Shown here: piece by piece, positions 52,000 through 63,577 of the stretch
How the letters are laid out: each line of letters starts with the position of its first letter
Position numbering within the stretch: position 1 is the first letter of the stretch
Assembly: GCF_011006175.1 (NCBI RefSeq)
Contig: NZ_CP048795.1
Location: 1,418,491 to 1,482,490 of the forward strand
Direction: 5' to 3'
Source: Hydrogenobacter sp. T-8
GTDB taxonomy: Bacteria; Aquificota; Aquificia; Aquificales; Aquificaceae
DNA: 64,000 nucleotides
Position numbers and translations under genes: made by a program
The notes under the pieces: model-generated
The model's database searches: none
Told to the model about the DNA's origin: nothing
The model's input: only the letters and a program-made list of their open reading frames with translations

Positions 52000-53439
52000 C
52001 TAAAGCTTTGGCTCAAGCTCGTAATGCCTATATACGTGCTCCCACCAATAGGAAACTCTAAGGAGCGTTCCCTCATCAAAGGCTTTCCCTATAAGCTGTC
52101 CACCCACAGGAAGACCTTCGGACATGCCTATTGGTATGGATATTCCAGGAAGACCCGCAAGGTTTACGCTTACAGTGAATATGTCTGAAAGATACATGGC
52201 GATGGGGTCTGAGGTTTTTTCTCCAAACCTGAAGGCGGTTGTGGGGCTTGTGGGTGTGGCAATAAGGTCTACCCTCTCAAAGGCTTTTTCAAAATCCTGA
52301 GCTATAAGCCTTCTCACCTTCATAGCCTTAAGGTAGTAGGCATCGTAGTAGCCTGCGGAGAGGGCAAAGGTCCCAAGGAGTATTCTCCTCTTTACCTCTG
52401 GTCCAAAGCCCTCATCCCTGGTCTTTGCATACATTTCAAAAAGGTCCTTGTATTCCCTTGTCCTGTATCCAAACCTGACACCATCGTAGCGTGCAAGGTT
52501 AGAAGAAGCCTCTGAGGGTGCTATGATGTAGTAGCAGGGTATGGCATACTTTACGTGAGGGAGGGAAACCTCTTCTACCTGCATGCCCTCCTTTTGCAGT
52601 TCTTTAAGAAAGTTTTCAAAGGCACTCTTTACACCCTCTTCCAATCCATCTTGCATAAACTCCTTAACTACGCCAACCCTTAGCCCTTTTATTTCCTTCC
52701 CAAGCTCCTCCGTATACTTGGGGACAGGTCTTTTAGTGCTCGTGGAATCCCTCGGGTCATGTCCAGATATGACCTCCATAAGTAGTGCGATATCTTCTGT
52801 CCGCCTTGCAAAGGGTCCTATCTGGTCAAGAGAAGAAGCAAAGGCAACAAGACCATATCTGGAAACCCTTCCATAGGTAGGCTTTAGCCCTATAACACCA
52901 CAAAAACTGGCAGGTTGACGAATAGAGCCTCCCGTATCTGAACCAAGGGAAAGAGGGGCCGAGCCCACCGCCACCGCCACCGCAGAGCCACCAGAAGAGC
53001 CACCGGGCACACTCTGTAAATCCCAGGGATTTCTTGTTGGGTAAAAGGCAGAGTATTCAGTAGAAGAGCCCATGGCAAACTCGTCCATGTTTGTCTTGCC
53101 CACTACTAGGGCACCAGCCTTCTTGAGCCTCTCTATAACGGTAGCATCATAAGGTGAGATATAGCCCTGAAGAATCTTTGAAGCACAGGTGGTAGGATAG
53201 CCCTTCACGTTTATGTTGTCCTTTATGGCAATAGGTATGCCTGCAAGGGGCATCTCCTCTACAATCTTTAAGCTCTTTGCCTCCTCAAGTGCCTGCTCGT
53301 AAATAGGCGTTATATAGGCCTTTACCTTCTCCTCTGTTTGCAAAAACCTCTCGTAGAAGCTCTGAAGCACTTCTTCTGGCTTTAGCTCCTTTTTCTTTAT
53401 AAGGGAAACAAGCTCTACCGCAGATTTTTTCCAAAGCAT
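52000..53439 (-). CDS. gatA: Asp-tRNA(Asn)/Glu-tRNA(Gln) amidotransferase subunit A
   Basis: The 479-residue amidase subunit of GatCAB, which releases ammonia from glutamine to correct misacylated tRNA. The amidase-signature triad is present: Lys in [12 protein letters not shown], then [16 protein letters not shown] with the cis-Ser and nucleophile Ser in [28 protein letters not shown] and [14 protein letters not shown] are typical of GatA. gatB and gatC are not adjacent. Its start is followed 3 bp later by the ArnT-like gene's region downstream. Confidence 0.96.
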   Translation of the reverse strand: MLWKKSAVELVSLIKKKELKPEEVLQSFYERFLQTEEKVKAYITPIYEQALEEAKSLKIVEEMPLAGIPIAIKDNINVKGYPTTCASKILQGYISPYDATVIERLKKAGALVVGKTNMDEFAMGSSTEYSAFYPTRNPWDLQSVPGGSSGGSAVAVAVGSAPLSLGSDTGGSIRQPASFCGVIGLKPTYGRVSRYGLVAFASSLDQIGPFARRTEDIALLMEVISGHDPRDSTSTKRPVPKYTEELGKEIKGLRVGVVKEFMQDGLEEGVKSAFENFLKELQKEGMQVEEVSLPHVKYAIPCYYIIAPSEASSNLARYDGVRFGYRTREYKDLFEMYAKTRDEGFGPEVKRRILLGTFALSAGYYDAYYLKAMKVRRLIAQDFEKAFERVDLIATPTSPTTAFRFGEKTSDPIAMYLSDIFTVSVNLAGLPGISIPIGMSEGLPVGGQLIGKAFDEGTLLRVSYWWEHVYRHYELEPKL

Positions 53440-53456
53440 GATTTATAGTTTATCAT

Positions 53457-53579
53457 ATGCATGTAGGCTTAGAGAGTGCCAAGGGAACAGGTGCTGAGCT
53501 TGAAAGACACCTTCTTTTTCTCCTCTGGCTCTCCGAGGAGTGCAAGAAGAGGGCAGTGGTAAACCTCATTCTTGACTAA
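53457..53579 (+). CDS. Possible 40-aa small protein, divergent from gatA
   Basis: An ATG frame coding 40 residues (starts MHVGLESAKGTGAELERH, ends AVVNLILD). It is amphipathic, with a hydrophobic middle LLFLLWLS. It lies in a 200-bp region otherwise without a gene. There is no clear Shine-Dalgarno. It may be a real small protein or the remnant of a longer gene; nothing is recognised. Confidence 0.3.
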   Translation: MHVGLESAKGTGAELERHLLFLLWLSEECKKRAVVNLILD

Positions 53580-53626
53580 CTGCAAAGGCAAGCACAAGAA
53601 CGTTATCTTTATCAAGAGCTTAAAGT

Positions 53627-53632
53627 TATAAT
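53627..53632 (+). promoter_or_regulatory. -10 box of the 66-aa gene and methyltransferase
   Basis: TATAAT ending 8 bases before the ATG at 53641, the common spacing in this window. Confidence 0.6.
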
Positions 53633-53640
53633 GTATAAAG

Positions 53641-53841
53641 ATGAAGGAGATGCACTTAAGCCCTGAAGAGCTAAGAGATAGATACCACAAGGAAAAGCTC
53701 CAAAGATTCCTGCAAGGTTATCTTTTGAGGTTCAAGAGGACAAGACCAACAGACCCCTTCAAATCAAAGACCATAACAACGCCGCCTGCGCAAGAAATAC
53801 TTTCCTGCAGGGCGTTTAGCGATCTTTTCAACAAAGGATAG
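53641..53841 (+). CDS. Hypothetical basic protein, 66 aa
   Basis: Not recognised. Rich in Lys/Arg, with HLSPEELRDRYHKEKLQRF (helical) and a Pro/Thr-rich second half. Supported by a consensus -10 eight bases upstream and by the methyltransferase gene starting 3 bp after its stop. A second in-frame ATG at 53650 follows GAAGGAG and could be the true start. Confidence 0.6.
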   Translation: MKEMHLSPEELRDRYHKEKLQRFLQGYLLRFKRTRPTDPFKSKTITTPPAQEILSCRAFSDLFNKG

Positions 53842-53844
53842 CTT

Positions 53845-54483
53845 ATGCGGGTCTTTGACCTTTACGCAGACCGATACGACCGCTGGTATGAGCTACCCTT
53901 TGGCAGTTCCGTCTACAGCCTTGAGGTGGAGTGCCTTAGAAGGCTATACAGACCCACCAGGCTTTCCCTTGAGGTGGGTGTGGGCAGTGGCAGGTTTGCA
54001 AAGGCTCTTGGCGTGCGGTATGGTGTAGATACCTCCATAGAACTTCTAAGGAAAGCGAGGGAGAGGGGTATAAATGTAATTCAAGCCCGTGCGGAGGGAC
54101 TACCCTTTAAGGACAAAACCTTTGAAAGCCTTCTTATGGTGGTCTCCATATGCTTTTTTGAAAGACCCTTGGAAGCCCTCTTAGAGGCAAAACGTGTGCT
54201 AAGAAAGGATGGTATGCTACTTCTTGGTCTTGTGCTTTCTGACAGTCCATGGGCTCGTTTCTATCAGCAAAAAGCCCAGCAGGGGCATCCTCTATACTCT
54301 GTGGCGAGGTTTTACTCCTTTGAAGAGATAAAGGGCATGCTCTCTCAGGCAGGCTTTAGGCTTTCAAGGGTTGCCACCACCCTCTTTGACTCACCACAAG
54401 ACACAAAGAAGGTAGAAAACACAGAAATAAAAGAAGGCTACCATCCAGAGGGTGGTTTTTTCTGCCTTATGGCTACCCCTTGA
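53845..54483 (+). CDS. Class I SAM-dependent methyltransferase
   Basis: 212 residues of the UbiE/Methyltransf_11 type. LSLEVGVGSGRFAKALG is motif I binding SAM, followed by VIQARAEGLPFKDKTFESLLMV (motifs II-III) and LLEAKRVLRKDGMLLLGLV (motif IV-V). The substrate is unknown. It is coupled to the preceding small gene (3-bp gap). Confidence 0.85.
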   Translation: MRVFDLYADRYDRWYELPFGSSVYSLEVECLRRLYRPTRLSLEVGVGSGRFAKALGVRYGVDTSIELLRKARERGINVIQARAEGLPFKDKTFESLLMVVSICFFERPLEALLEAKRVLRKDGMLLLGLVLSDSPWARFYQQKAQQGHPLYSVARFYSFEEIKGMLSQAGFRLSRVATTLFDSPQDTKKVENTEIKEGYHPEGGFFCLMATP

Positions 54484-54515
54484 AATTTGACAAAACTTGA
54501 CTAAAATCTTTTAAC

Positions 54516-55658
54516 ATGGCTCAGTCAGCAAAGAGGGATTACTACGAGGTGCTTGGTGTTCCAAGAAACGCCACGCAGGAGGAGATAAAGAAGGCATACC
54601 GCCGGCTTGCCAGAAAATACCACCCAGACTTCAACAAGGACCCAGAGGCTCAGGAGAAGTTCAAGGAGATAAACGAAGCCTATCAGGTGCTTTCAGACCC
54701 GGAAAAGAGGAAGCTCTACGACCAGTATGGACACGCTGCCTTCGGAGCTCAGTCCGGTGGTCAGGAATACCAAGAGGTGGTCTTCCAAAACGTGGGAGAC
54801 CTATTTGAAGAGCTATTTAGAGGCTTTGGCTTTGAAGACATCTTTGAAAGAGCAACACGTAGAAAAAGGCGTGAAAGCAGGAGACCTGTAAAGGGTGAAG
54901 ATATATACTACACGGTGGAGCTAAGCCTTGAGGAAGCCTACAGGGGCACGGTGGTGAGCATTCCTCTGGTGAGAGAGGTTCTCTGCGATGCCTGCGGTGG
55001 AAGCGGTTACGACAGGAGCAAGGGAGAGAGGGTCTGTCCTACCTGTGGTGGAAGGGGGGAGGTGGTTCAAAGGCAGTTTTTCATGACCATAGCACAAACC
55101 TGTCCCACCTGTGGTGGTGAAGGTGTTATAAGAGAACCATGTTCCAAGTGCAGAGGTAGGGGAACCCTTCCTCAAAGGGAAGAGGTAAGGGTAAGGATTC
55201 CAGCTGGTGTAGATACGGGCAGTAAGGTGCTGGCAGAGGGCAAGGGCAACGCAGGCATGTTTGGGGGACCTCCTGGAGACCTTATCATAACCATAAAGGT
55301 AAAACCCCACCCTATCTTTGAAAGAAGGGGTAACAACCTCTATGTGGATGTAAACCTTAAGCTCACCGAGGCGATTCTTGGGACAGAGCTTGAAGTTCCT
55401 ACCCTTGAAGGTAAGAGTGTTAGGGTGAAGACTCCCCCAGGGGTGAAAGAAGGAGACACCATAAGGGTAGAAGGGCATGGTATGCCAAAACTGATGTCCG
55501 AGGGAAGAGGAGACCTCTTTGTGAGGGTTCACATAGATGTTCCCAAGCTGGGCCTTATGGATAAACTATTTGGCGATGGTAGGAGGATAAAACAGCTTCT
55601 TGAGGAGCTTGACAAACTCTTGCCAGAGCCAGAACGCATAAGGGAGAGACAAACATGA
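54516..55658 (+). CDS. dnaJ: Chaperone DnaJ
   Basis: 380 residues. The J domain ([24 protein letters not shown] in YHPDFNKDP) stimulates DnaK. The Gly/Phe region is short. The zinc region has four CxxCxGxG motifs ([32 protein letters not shown]), and a substrate-binding C-domain follows. TAAAAT ends 8 bases before the ATG. The next gene, an HspR-type MerR repressor, overlaps by 4 bp and probably controls this operon. Confidence 0.96.
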   Translation: MAQSAKRDYYEVLGVPRNATQEEIKKAYRRLARKYHPDFNKDPEAQEKFKEINEAYQVLSDPEKRKLYDQYGHAAFGAQSGGQEYQEVVFQNVGDLFEELFRGFGFEDIFERATRRKRRESRRPVKGEDIYYTVELSLEEAYRGTVVSIPLVREVLCDACGGSGYDRSKGERVCPTCGGRGEVVQRQFFMTIAQTCPTCGGEGVIREPCSKCRGRGTLPQREEVRVRIPAGVDTGSKVLAEGKGNAGMFGGPPGDLIITIKVKPHPIFERRGNNLYVDVNLKLTEAILGTELEVPTLEGKSVRVKTPPGVKEGDTIRVEGHGMPKLMSEGRGDLFVRVHIDVPKLGLMDKLFGDGRRIKQLLEELDKLLPEPERIRERQT

Positions 55659-56038
55659 AGAAGGAAAGAACACGGCTCTACACCATAGGTGTGGTAGCCA
55701 GCATGTTCAACATACACCCGCAAACCCTCAGGCTCTACGAAAGGGAAGGTCTTATAAAGCCCACAAGGAGCAAGGGAAGGACGCGCTACTATACCGAAGA
55801 GGACATACAAAGGCTTGAGTTTATCCTTACCCTCAGCAGGGACTTGGGTGTAAACCTTGCGGGCATTGACATAATCCTTCGCATGAAGGAGCAGATTGAG
55901 GAACTGGAAGCTCAAGTGCAAAAGCTCATAGAGTTCATACAAAGGGAGGTTTCAGAGGTATACCAGAAGGATGAGGGCATAAAGTCCATAGTCCTTGCAG
56001 AGAGGAGGGACATACTCAAGTCCATAAGGAAACAGTAA
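55655..56038 (+). CDS. hspR: HspR-like MerR-family repressor
   Basis: 127 residues. The winged helix-turn-helix start [26 protein letters not shown] with [19 protein letters not shown] matches HspR, not effector-binding MerR proteins. The C-terminal helix is a coiled coil with no metal-binding Cys. HspR represses dnaK/dnaJ-type heat-shock genes. The dnaJ-hspR overlap (4 bp) supports feedback control. No clear HAIR box is seen upstream of dnaJ. Confidence 0.88.
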   Translation: MKKERTRLYTIGVVASMFNIHPQTLRLYEREGLIKPTRSKGRTRYYTEEDIQRLEFILTLSRDLGVNLAGIDIILRMKEQIEELEAQVQKLIEFIQREVSEVYQKDEGIKSIVLAERRDILKSIRKQ

Positions 56039-56048
56039 AATATAGTTT

Positions 56049-56534
56049 ATGGACATAAAGGAAACGGACTTGCCTGGCATAGGCAAGAAGTATTCCATAA
56101 GCCTGAGAGAGGGGAGGGAGTTGGTGCTTGTAATATACAACACGGGCAAGAGGGAAATATATCTCATGGAAGAGGAGGAGACCGCCTGTGTCTTTGACCT
56201 AACAGAAGAAGAAGCAAAGGAGCTTGGCTTTTTGCTTGCGGGGGCTCTCTATCAGCCTATAAAGGCGGATAAGATGGAGCTTATCCTAAAAGAGGTAGTT
56301 ATGGAATGGGTAAAGATAGAGGTGGGGTCAAACTTTATAAACAAAACCATAGCGGAGCTTCAGATAAGAAGGACAACGGGTGTGTCTGTTATAGCTATAG
56401 AAAGAAAGGGGAAAATTATACCAAGCCCAGACCCATACAAGGAAAAGATAGAGTTAGGGGACGTGCTAATAGTTGTGGGCACGCGTATGCAGATAAACCA
56501 TTTTCTGGAACTCTGCGGAAGGTGTAGCACGTAG
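56049..56534 (+). CDS. KhtT-like regulatory subunit (TrkA-C/RCK_C domain)
   Basis: 161 residues. The N-terminal domain opens KETDLPGIGKKYSISLREG, as in KhtT-type regulators. The C-terminal RCK_C domain (about 85-155) has LQIRRTTGVSVIAIERKGK and ELGDVLIVVGTRMQ. Such subunits gate a cytoplasmic K+/H+ antiporter in response to nucleotide or pH signals. The antiporter gene follows 1 bp after the stop. Confidence 0.86.
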   Translation: MDIKETDLPGIGKKYSISLREGRELVLVIYNTGKREIYLMEEEETACVFDLTEEEAKELGFLLAGALYQPIKADKMELILKEVVMEWVKIEVGSNFINKTIAELQIRRTTGVSVIAIERKGKIIPSPDPYKEKIELGDVLIVVGTRMQINHFLELCGRCST

Positions 56535-56535
56535 C

Positions 56536-57705
56536 ATGCACAACCCTCAAGACTTCATACTGGCTGGGGGAGTATTTCTGCTCCTTTTCTTTTCTGCTCT
56601 TTTTCTCTCAAGGATAAAGGTTCCCTACATTCTTTCCTTCATGCTCGCAGGTCTTTTAGGTAAGTCCTTTTTACCTCACAGGGCGGAGGATGTATTGATA
56701 ATCTTTGAATACTCTGCGGTTATCCTCCTCTTTTTCTTTATAGGTCTTGAGTATTCCTTTGAAAGGCTGGCAGGCATGAAAAGGGTGTTAAAGCCTAGCT
56801 TCTTAGATTTCCTGTTTAACTTTGTGCCTGCCTTCATTATCACCTACCTTTTCACGAAGGACTTGGTCTTTTCCCTCGTTATGGGTGCGGTGGTATATCC
56901 CAGTAGCACTGCCATAACCGCAAAGCTCCTTATGGACTACAAAAGGCTCGTAAACCCAGAGGCGGAGCTGTTAATTGGAATACTAATTTTTGAAGACCTT
57001 GTGAGCATAGTGCTTTTGTCTGTGCTTACTGGTCTTACCTTTGGGGGTGAGCCGGATGTGATAAGTGTTTCGAGGGGAGTTCTGGCGGTAGTTTTCCTCT
57101 TCGGAGTTTTCTACCTTTTGAAGGCTCCTTCTGAGAAAGCCTTTGATTACCTTGACAGAAAACTGGATGAGGGGCTTGTCCCCTTTATGGTGCTTGGCTT
57201 TTTGCTTCTCTCCTCTGGAATAAGTCTTAAGGTAGGTCTCTCTGATGCACTTGTTGCCTTTATGTTAGGTGTGCTGGTGCCAGAAAAGAGCAGGATATTT
57301 GAGGTCATAGAAAGGTCTCTTTCAGAGCTAAAGGACATATCTGTGGGAGTTTTCTTCTTCATGTTTACCTTCCATGCAAAGCTCAATTTTGACTTTGACC
57401 CTTGGCTTTTAGCCATCCTACTGGCGATTGCTATCTTGCTTAAACTTCTCTCTACCTATTACGGTGCGATTGTCTACGGGCTTACAAAGAGAACTGCTAT
57501 GAGAGCCTCTCTCTCCTTTATCCAGCGAGGGGAGTTTTCTGTTATCTTTGCAAGCTTCTATGAGCCCACCCAATCCCTTACCTTTGCCCTCGTGCTTTTT
57601 ACTGCACTGCTCGGTAGTTTTAGCTTCCTTTTAGCTCCAGGGTTTTCTCAGAGACTTTTCCCAAAGAGAGAAAAGAAAGGACCTCCTCCAGCTCCTCCCT
57701 TTTAG
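56536..57705 (+). CDS. CPA2-type cation/proton antiporter (KhtU-like)
   Basis: 389 residues with about twelve membrane helices. It has GLLGKSFLPH in the first region, FFIGLEYSFERL, the discontinuous-helix block VYPSSTAITAKLL, FEDLVSIVLLSVL (ion-site Asp) and FIQRGEFSVIFASF. Paired with the KhtT-like gene it probably exchanges K+ for H+. The Pro-rich C-terminal tail (KKGPPPAPPF) is encoded across the end of the convergent acyltransferase gene (86 bp overlap). Confidence 0.87.
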   Translation: MHNPQDFILAGGVFLLLFFSALFLSRIKVPYILSFMLAGLLGKSFLPHRAEDVLIIFEYSAVILLFFFIGLEYSFERLAGMKRVLKPSFLDFLFNFVPAFIITYLFTKDLVFSLVMGAVVYPSSTAITAKLLMDYKRLVNPEAELLIGILIFEDLVSIVLLSVLTGLTFGGEPDVISVSRGVLAVVFLFGVFYLLKAPSEKAFDYLDRKLDEGLVPFMVLGFLLLSSGISLKVGLSDALVAFMLGVLVPEKSRIFEVIERSLSELKDISVGVFFFMFTFHAKLNFDFDPWLLAILLAIAILLKLLSTYYGAIVYGLTKRTAMRASLSFIQRGEFSVIFASFYEPTQSLTFALVLFTALLGSFSFLLAPGFSQRLFPKREKKGPPPAPPF

Positions 57706-58279
57706 CCTCTACGCTGTCCTCAGGGAGAACCCAAAGAGGACTACCTATCCTCACTTTTGCCCTTGAAAAGGGTAAAGGGATGGTAAGCCTATCCCACGTT
57801 TTTAACCTCACAGACCAATCAAAATCCACATACACAGGAATTATAGGTGTGCCTGTTTTCTGTGCGAGCAAAATTACACCTGCCTTTACCTTTCCATAGG
57901 GACCCTTTGGTCCGTCCACCGTTATGGCAACCGTGTTTCCCTCTTTGAGGACTTTTACCAACCTAAGAAGTCCTACGCTTCCACCCTTTTGTGGCTTTCC
58001 CTCTTCGCTTGAGCCTCTCACCACCTTGTAGCCAAGGCTAAGAAGGAACCTCTCCGCAATGTCCCCATCTCTGAACCTACTCACTAAGGCGTATATGCCC
58101 CTGTCTATACCGAGCATGGCAACCCCAAGAGCGTTTCCATGAAGAAGGGCTATGACCTTGCCCCTGTATAGCTCGTAGTCTATCCTCTTGTCCCACCTTA
58201 TGGTTTTGTGAATAAGTCTTAGTAAAAAGGCAACGAATGGCGCCAAAAAAACAGAAAGTCTGTGCCTTAACCTTTTCAT
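57620..58279 (-). CDS. DUF374 lysophospholipid acyltransferase family protein
   Basis: 219 residues with an N-terminal membrane helix. The conserved block VIALLHGNALGVAML is where the HX4D-type catalytic site of relatives occurs, and ITVDGPKGPYGKVKAGVILLA is the DUF374 signature. Probably acylates a lipid A precursor or related glycolipid; the substrate is not known. It overlaps the upstream peptidase gene by 4 bp. Confidence 0.85.
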   Translation of the reverse strand: MKRLRHRLSVFLAPFVAFLLRLIHKTIRWDKRIDYELYRGKVIALLHGNALGVAMLGIDRGIYALVSRFRDGDIAERFLLSLGYKVVRGSSEEGKPQKGGSVGLLRLVKVLKEGNTVAITVDGPKGPYGKVKAGVILLAQKTGTPIIPVYVDFDWSVRLKTWDRLTIPLPFSRAKVRIGSPLWVLPEDSVEAKREELEEVLSFLSLGKVSEKTLELKGS

Positions 58280-59598
58280 CTTGCCTCAAGGACAGAAAGT
58301 ATGTTGTCCCTTATCCACTTGGAGTCAAGCCACTGAAGGGGATTTACTTCATACCCTTGCACCAAAATCCCAAAGTGAAGATGGTCTCCAAGGGCAAGAC
58401 CTGTTTTGCCAGTCTTTCCTATGACTTCTCCCTTCTTTACATACTGACCTTCTTTGACACCGACTTCTGAAAGATGACCGTAAAGGCTCATAAGACCCAT
58501 GCCATGGTCTATTACCACCGTGTTTCCATATATGCCAAGGTCTCCAGTAAAGACCACCACTCCCGAATTGCTCGCTGGCACTTGTGCCCTCTCCACAGAG
58601 GCAAAGTCAAAGCCCATGTGCCTACTTTCACTGACCTTTTGCCCATTATAGTAGTAGTGTCTTATTTCTCCATAACCTGCAAGCACCTTGCTCTTTGGCA
58701 GTTGTAAAAAGGCACCTTCCCAAAGGACCCTTGGCTCACTTTTCCTGCCTATCTCCTGAAGTCTTGCCATATCTCTTTGTCTCCATAGCTCGTTTACTCT
58801 CTTAAAGGCTTGTAGGGATTCAAGTCCTTTACCTTCCTCTCCGAGAAGGGGGTATATAACCCTGTTTATGAAGTTATCATCTATGGTTATCTTGTCCTCC
58901 TTAAACCTTACGCTCCTTACCCTTAAGGACAGAGTTTGTTGAGAGCGGTTTCCCACTTTGTCTTTTACTACTACTGTGATACTGTTTAAATCCTGTTGGT
59001 CAAGCCTTATGGGAAAGAGACCAAAATAGTATCCATCGCCAAGAGGATAAAGCCTATACTCATACTGTCCTATAAGAACAAAAGCATCAACCTCTTCTTC
59101 CGTCCTTATCTTTATTGCAGAGGTTCCACCAAGCGTGGGAGAGGAGAGGTAAGAGATAAGGCTAAACCTTGGGGGTATGGTATCTACAAGGGCATCAAAG
59201 GAATAGCTCCTGCTCTGTAAAAAGCCTGAAGAAATCTTCACGTGAAGTCTTGCACTGCCATCTTTAAGACCTGTTTCCTTTGCTCTAAGGGTAAAACTTA
59301 TTTCCTTTGAAGGTTCTGAGAGCTTTGCTTGATATATCTCCCTTTTTTGACCTTCTTGCTCTGCGTAAATCCTTATTTCCTTTATGGGTTTACTGGTTTG
59401 AAGAGTAAAGGTTTTTTCCGAAGGTATAAGGGACAAAGACCTTAGGTATTCTTCCGATATGCTTGGTCTTCCACCTGTAAAGATAAAAAGTGTGTAGAAC
59501 ATTATAAGGACAAGGGAAAAAATTGCCAGCCTCCTTATAAGCCTTATAAGTCCCAGCCTTTTTTCCCTTTTTTCTTCAAGTCTATATCTGTATCTCAT
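58276..59598 (-). CDS. M23-family metallopeptidase
   Basis: A 440-residue exported peptidase. One N-terminal membrane helix (about 25-45) is followed by beta-rich domains (about 60-290). The C-terminal M23 domain has its zinc ligands in SRHMGFDFA and HLHFGIL, and VIDHGMGLMSLYGHLSEV carries the catalytic His. It cuts peptidoglycan cross-links, or acts as an LytM-type regulator if inactive; here the active residues look intact. Confidence 0.9.
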   Translation of the reverse strand: MRYRYRLEEKREKRLGLIRLIRRLAIFSLVLIMFYTLFIFTGGRPSISEEYLRSLSLIPSEKTFTLQTSKPIKEIRIYAEQEGQKREIYQAKLSEPSKEISFTLRAKETGLKDGSARLHVKISSGFLQSRSYSFDALVDTIPPRFSLISYLSSPTLGGTSAIKIRTEEEVDAFVLIGQYEYRLYPLGDGYYFGLFPIRLDQQDLNSITVVVKDKVGNRSQQTLSLRVRSVRFKEDKITIDDNFINRVIYPLLGEEGKGLESLQAFKRVNELWRQRDMARLQEIGRKSEPRVLWEGAFLQLPKSKVLAGYGEIRHYYYNGQKVSESRHMGFDFASVERAQVPASNSGVVVFTGDLGIYGNTVVIDHGMGLMSLYGHLSEVGVKEGQYVKKGEVIGKTGKTGLALGDHLHFGILVQGYEVNPLQWLDSKWIRDNILSVLEAR

Positions 59599-60323
59599 TG
59601 CACCACCACAACGCCATACCAGTTTTCCAACCTCTTTATTTTAGCAGGTCTTAGACCAAGCAGGTCAAGAAAAGCCCTTAGGTCTTCCTTTCCGTAAAGT
59701 CCAGAAAAAACGCCAACCCTTCTAAAGAGTTTCATAAGATACGGAAGCTCCCTTTTAAATATCTCTAACTCAAGGTTTGCCACAAGGAGGTCAAAGGTTT
59801 CTCTTATGTCCTCTGGTTTGGCGTGCCAACACTCAATCTCAACGCAGTTCTCTTTGGCATTATGCACACACTCTTGGACCGCAAGGGGGTCTATGTCTAT
59901 GGCAAGGACCCTGCCAGCTCTTAGTTTTTTGCAGGCTATGGCAAGTATACCCGTGCCAGTTCCCACGTCCAAAACAGACCAACCCTCTTGCAAATACTCT
60001 TGGAGGAGCCCAAGACAGAGGCGTGTGGTAGCGTGTAGCCCAGTGCCAAAGGCTACTCCCTGTCTTATAACCACTGGCTTTATCCAAGAGGGCAAAACCA
60101 TAAACTTCCCTACCCTGCGAGCCCTAAAGACCTTTTCTGGCGGGAGGACTTCTACCTCAAAAACCTCTAAGGGTTCAAGCCCTTCATAGGGTTCATAGAG
60201 TGCAAACTCCACAAAGGACTCACCTTCTGAAAGTATTTCCACGCCCTTTCCATACTCTAAGAGAAACTGATAAAAGCTTTCTGGTTCAAGCCTGTAGACA
60301 TACTTCTTGTGTTTTTGCGTCAT
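59595..60323 (-). CDS. prmA: Ribosomal protein L11 methyltransferase
   Basis: A 242-residue SAM-dependent enzyme trimethylating L11. The catalytic block AFGTGLHATTRLCLGLLQ precedes motif I (VLDVGTGTGILAIACKKL), and the LLVANLELEIF loop corresponds to the NI/NL motif. The N-terminal L11-recognition domain is reduced compared with E. coli. It overlaps the M23 gene by 4 bp. Confidence 0.93.
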   Translation of the reverse strand: MTQKHKKYVYRLEPESFYQFLLEYGKGVEILSEGESFVEFALYEPYEGLEPLEVFEVEVLPPEKVFRARRVGKFMVLPSWIKPVVIRQGVAFGTGLHATTRLCLGLLQEYLQEGWSVLDVGTGTGILAIACKKLRAGRVLAIDIDPLAVQECVHNAKENCVEIECWHAKPEDIRETFDLLVANLELEIFKRELPYLMKLFRRVGVFSGLYGKEDLRAFLDLLGLRPAKIKRLENWYGVVVVQ

Positions 60324-60361
60324 GCCTTTAATTATAAAGGTTTGTGCCTTATATTATTCTC

Positions 60362-62496
<2,135 letters not shown>

Positions 62497-62497
62497 T

Positions 62498-62509
62498 TAA
62501 AATATAACA
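62498..62509. promoter_or_regulatory. Face-to-face overlapping -10 boxes of kdsA and proB
   Basis: On the minus strand TGTTATATT (62501-62509), an extended -10, serves kdsA at 7 bases. On the plus strand TAAAAT (62498-62503) serves proB at 10 bases. Only 20 bp separate the two start codons, so both promoters must share this DNA. Confidence 0.55.
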
Positions 62510-62513
62510 CCCA

Positions 62514-63575
62514 ATGGTTCTTTTGGTGAAGATAGGCTCAAACCTCATACAAACTCAAGAGGGAGATATAGACCTTAGCTTTCTTTCAAGGCTTGCAAGG
62601 GATATAAAAAAGCTAAGGGATATGGGTCATAAGACCCTTATAGTATCTTCGGGTGCAGTGCTATGTGGAGTAAAAAAGCTAAACCTTTCTCATAGACCCA
62701 CAGACCTCCGCACAAAGCAGGCGGTCGCAGGAGTAGGACAAGCTTACCTTATGCATCTATATGACATGGTCTTTTCCAACTATGGGCTTACGGTAGGTCA
62801 GGCTCTTCTTACCGCAGACATATTTAAGGATAAGGAAAAGTTTGAAAACGCAAAGAACGCTCTAAGCAGTATGCTATCCCTTGGCATAGTGCCTGTTATA
62901 AACGAAAACGATACGGTAGCCATATCGGAGCTACTTTTTGGAGACAACGACTTCCTTGCAATTCACACCGCATATATGATGAAAGCGGACCTCATAGTTA
63001 TCTTTTCTACCGCAGGAGGTTTGCTGGACCATGAAGGAAGGGTAGTCCCCGTGGTGGAAGATGTGGACAAAGTTCTTCACCTCGTTAAGGGCGTAAACTC
63101 CCAGTTTGGCACTGGAGGTATGTTAAGCAAGATAACCGCATCAAGGATAGCGGTAAGGCTTGGTATACCAGTAGTCATAACAGGTAAGGAAGATAGCCTA
63201 CTTGATATACTTGAAGGTAGGACTACAGGCACATACTTTAAACCTTCTGAAAAACCTCTCAAAGAGGGAAAAAAAGCCCTCGCCATGCTTGAAGAGCCAA
63301 AGGGTGCCATATACATAGACGAAGGTGCATACAGGGCAATAAAACAGGGTAAGAGCCTTCTCCCTGCAGGTATAAAGAAGGTGGAAGGTAGCTTTCAAAG
63401 AGGAGACGTGGTAGTGCTATACGATGAAAGAGGCTTTCTTGTGGGAAAGGGAAAGGTAAACTTTAGCTCAGAAGAGGTTCGCAAGATTATAGGCAAAAAA
63501 GGAAAAGAGGTAAAGGATTTACTGAAAACTTCCATTGAAGAAGTGGTGCATACAGATAGGCTCGTTATATTCTAA
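62514..63575 (+). CDS. proB: Glutamate 5-kinase
   Basis: 353 residues phosphorylating glutamate in proline synthesis. An amino-acid-kinase domain (LLVKIGSNLIQT, IVSSGAVLCGVKKL, VPVINENDTVA, FGDNDFLA, GTGGMLSKITASRIA) is followed by a C-terminal PUA domain (about 265-350). No proA adjoins. The start codon lies 10 bases from its -10 box, with no Shine-Dalgarno. Confidence 0.95.
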   Translation: MVLLVKIGSNLIQTQEGDIDLSFLSRLARDIKKLRDMGHKTLIVSSGAVLCGVKKLNLSHRPTDLRTKQAVAGVGQAYLMHLYDMVFSNYGLTVGQALLTADIFKDKEKFENAKNALSSMLSLGIVPVINENDTVAISELLFGDNDFLAIHTAYMMKADLIVIFSTAGGLLDHEGRVVPVVEDVDKVLHLVKGVNSQFGTGGMLSKITASRIAVRLGIPVVITGKEDSLLDILEGRTTGTYFKPSEKPLKEGKKALAMLEEPKGAIYIDEGAYRAIKQGKSLLPAGIKKVEGSFQRGDVVVLYDERGFLVGKGKVNFSSEEVRKIIGKKGKEVKDLLKTSIEEVVHTDRLVIF

Positions 63576-63577
63576 AC

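Noticed and set aside
53469-53690. 73-codon minus-strand frame upstream of gatA
   Set aside because: Runs across the promoter and start of the 66-aa gene; low-complexity Ser/Leu product with no start signal.
54481-54515. HspR HAIR operator upstream of dnaJ
   Set aside because: Only a weak CTTGACT-like half is visible; the second half at the required distance is missing.
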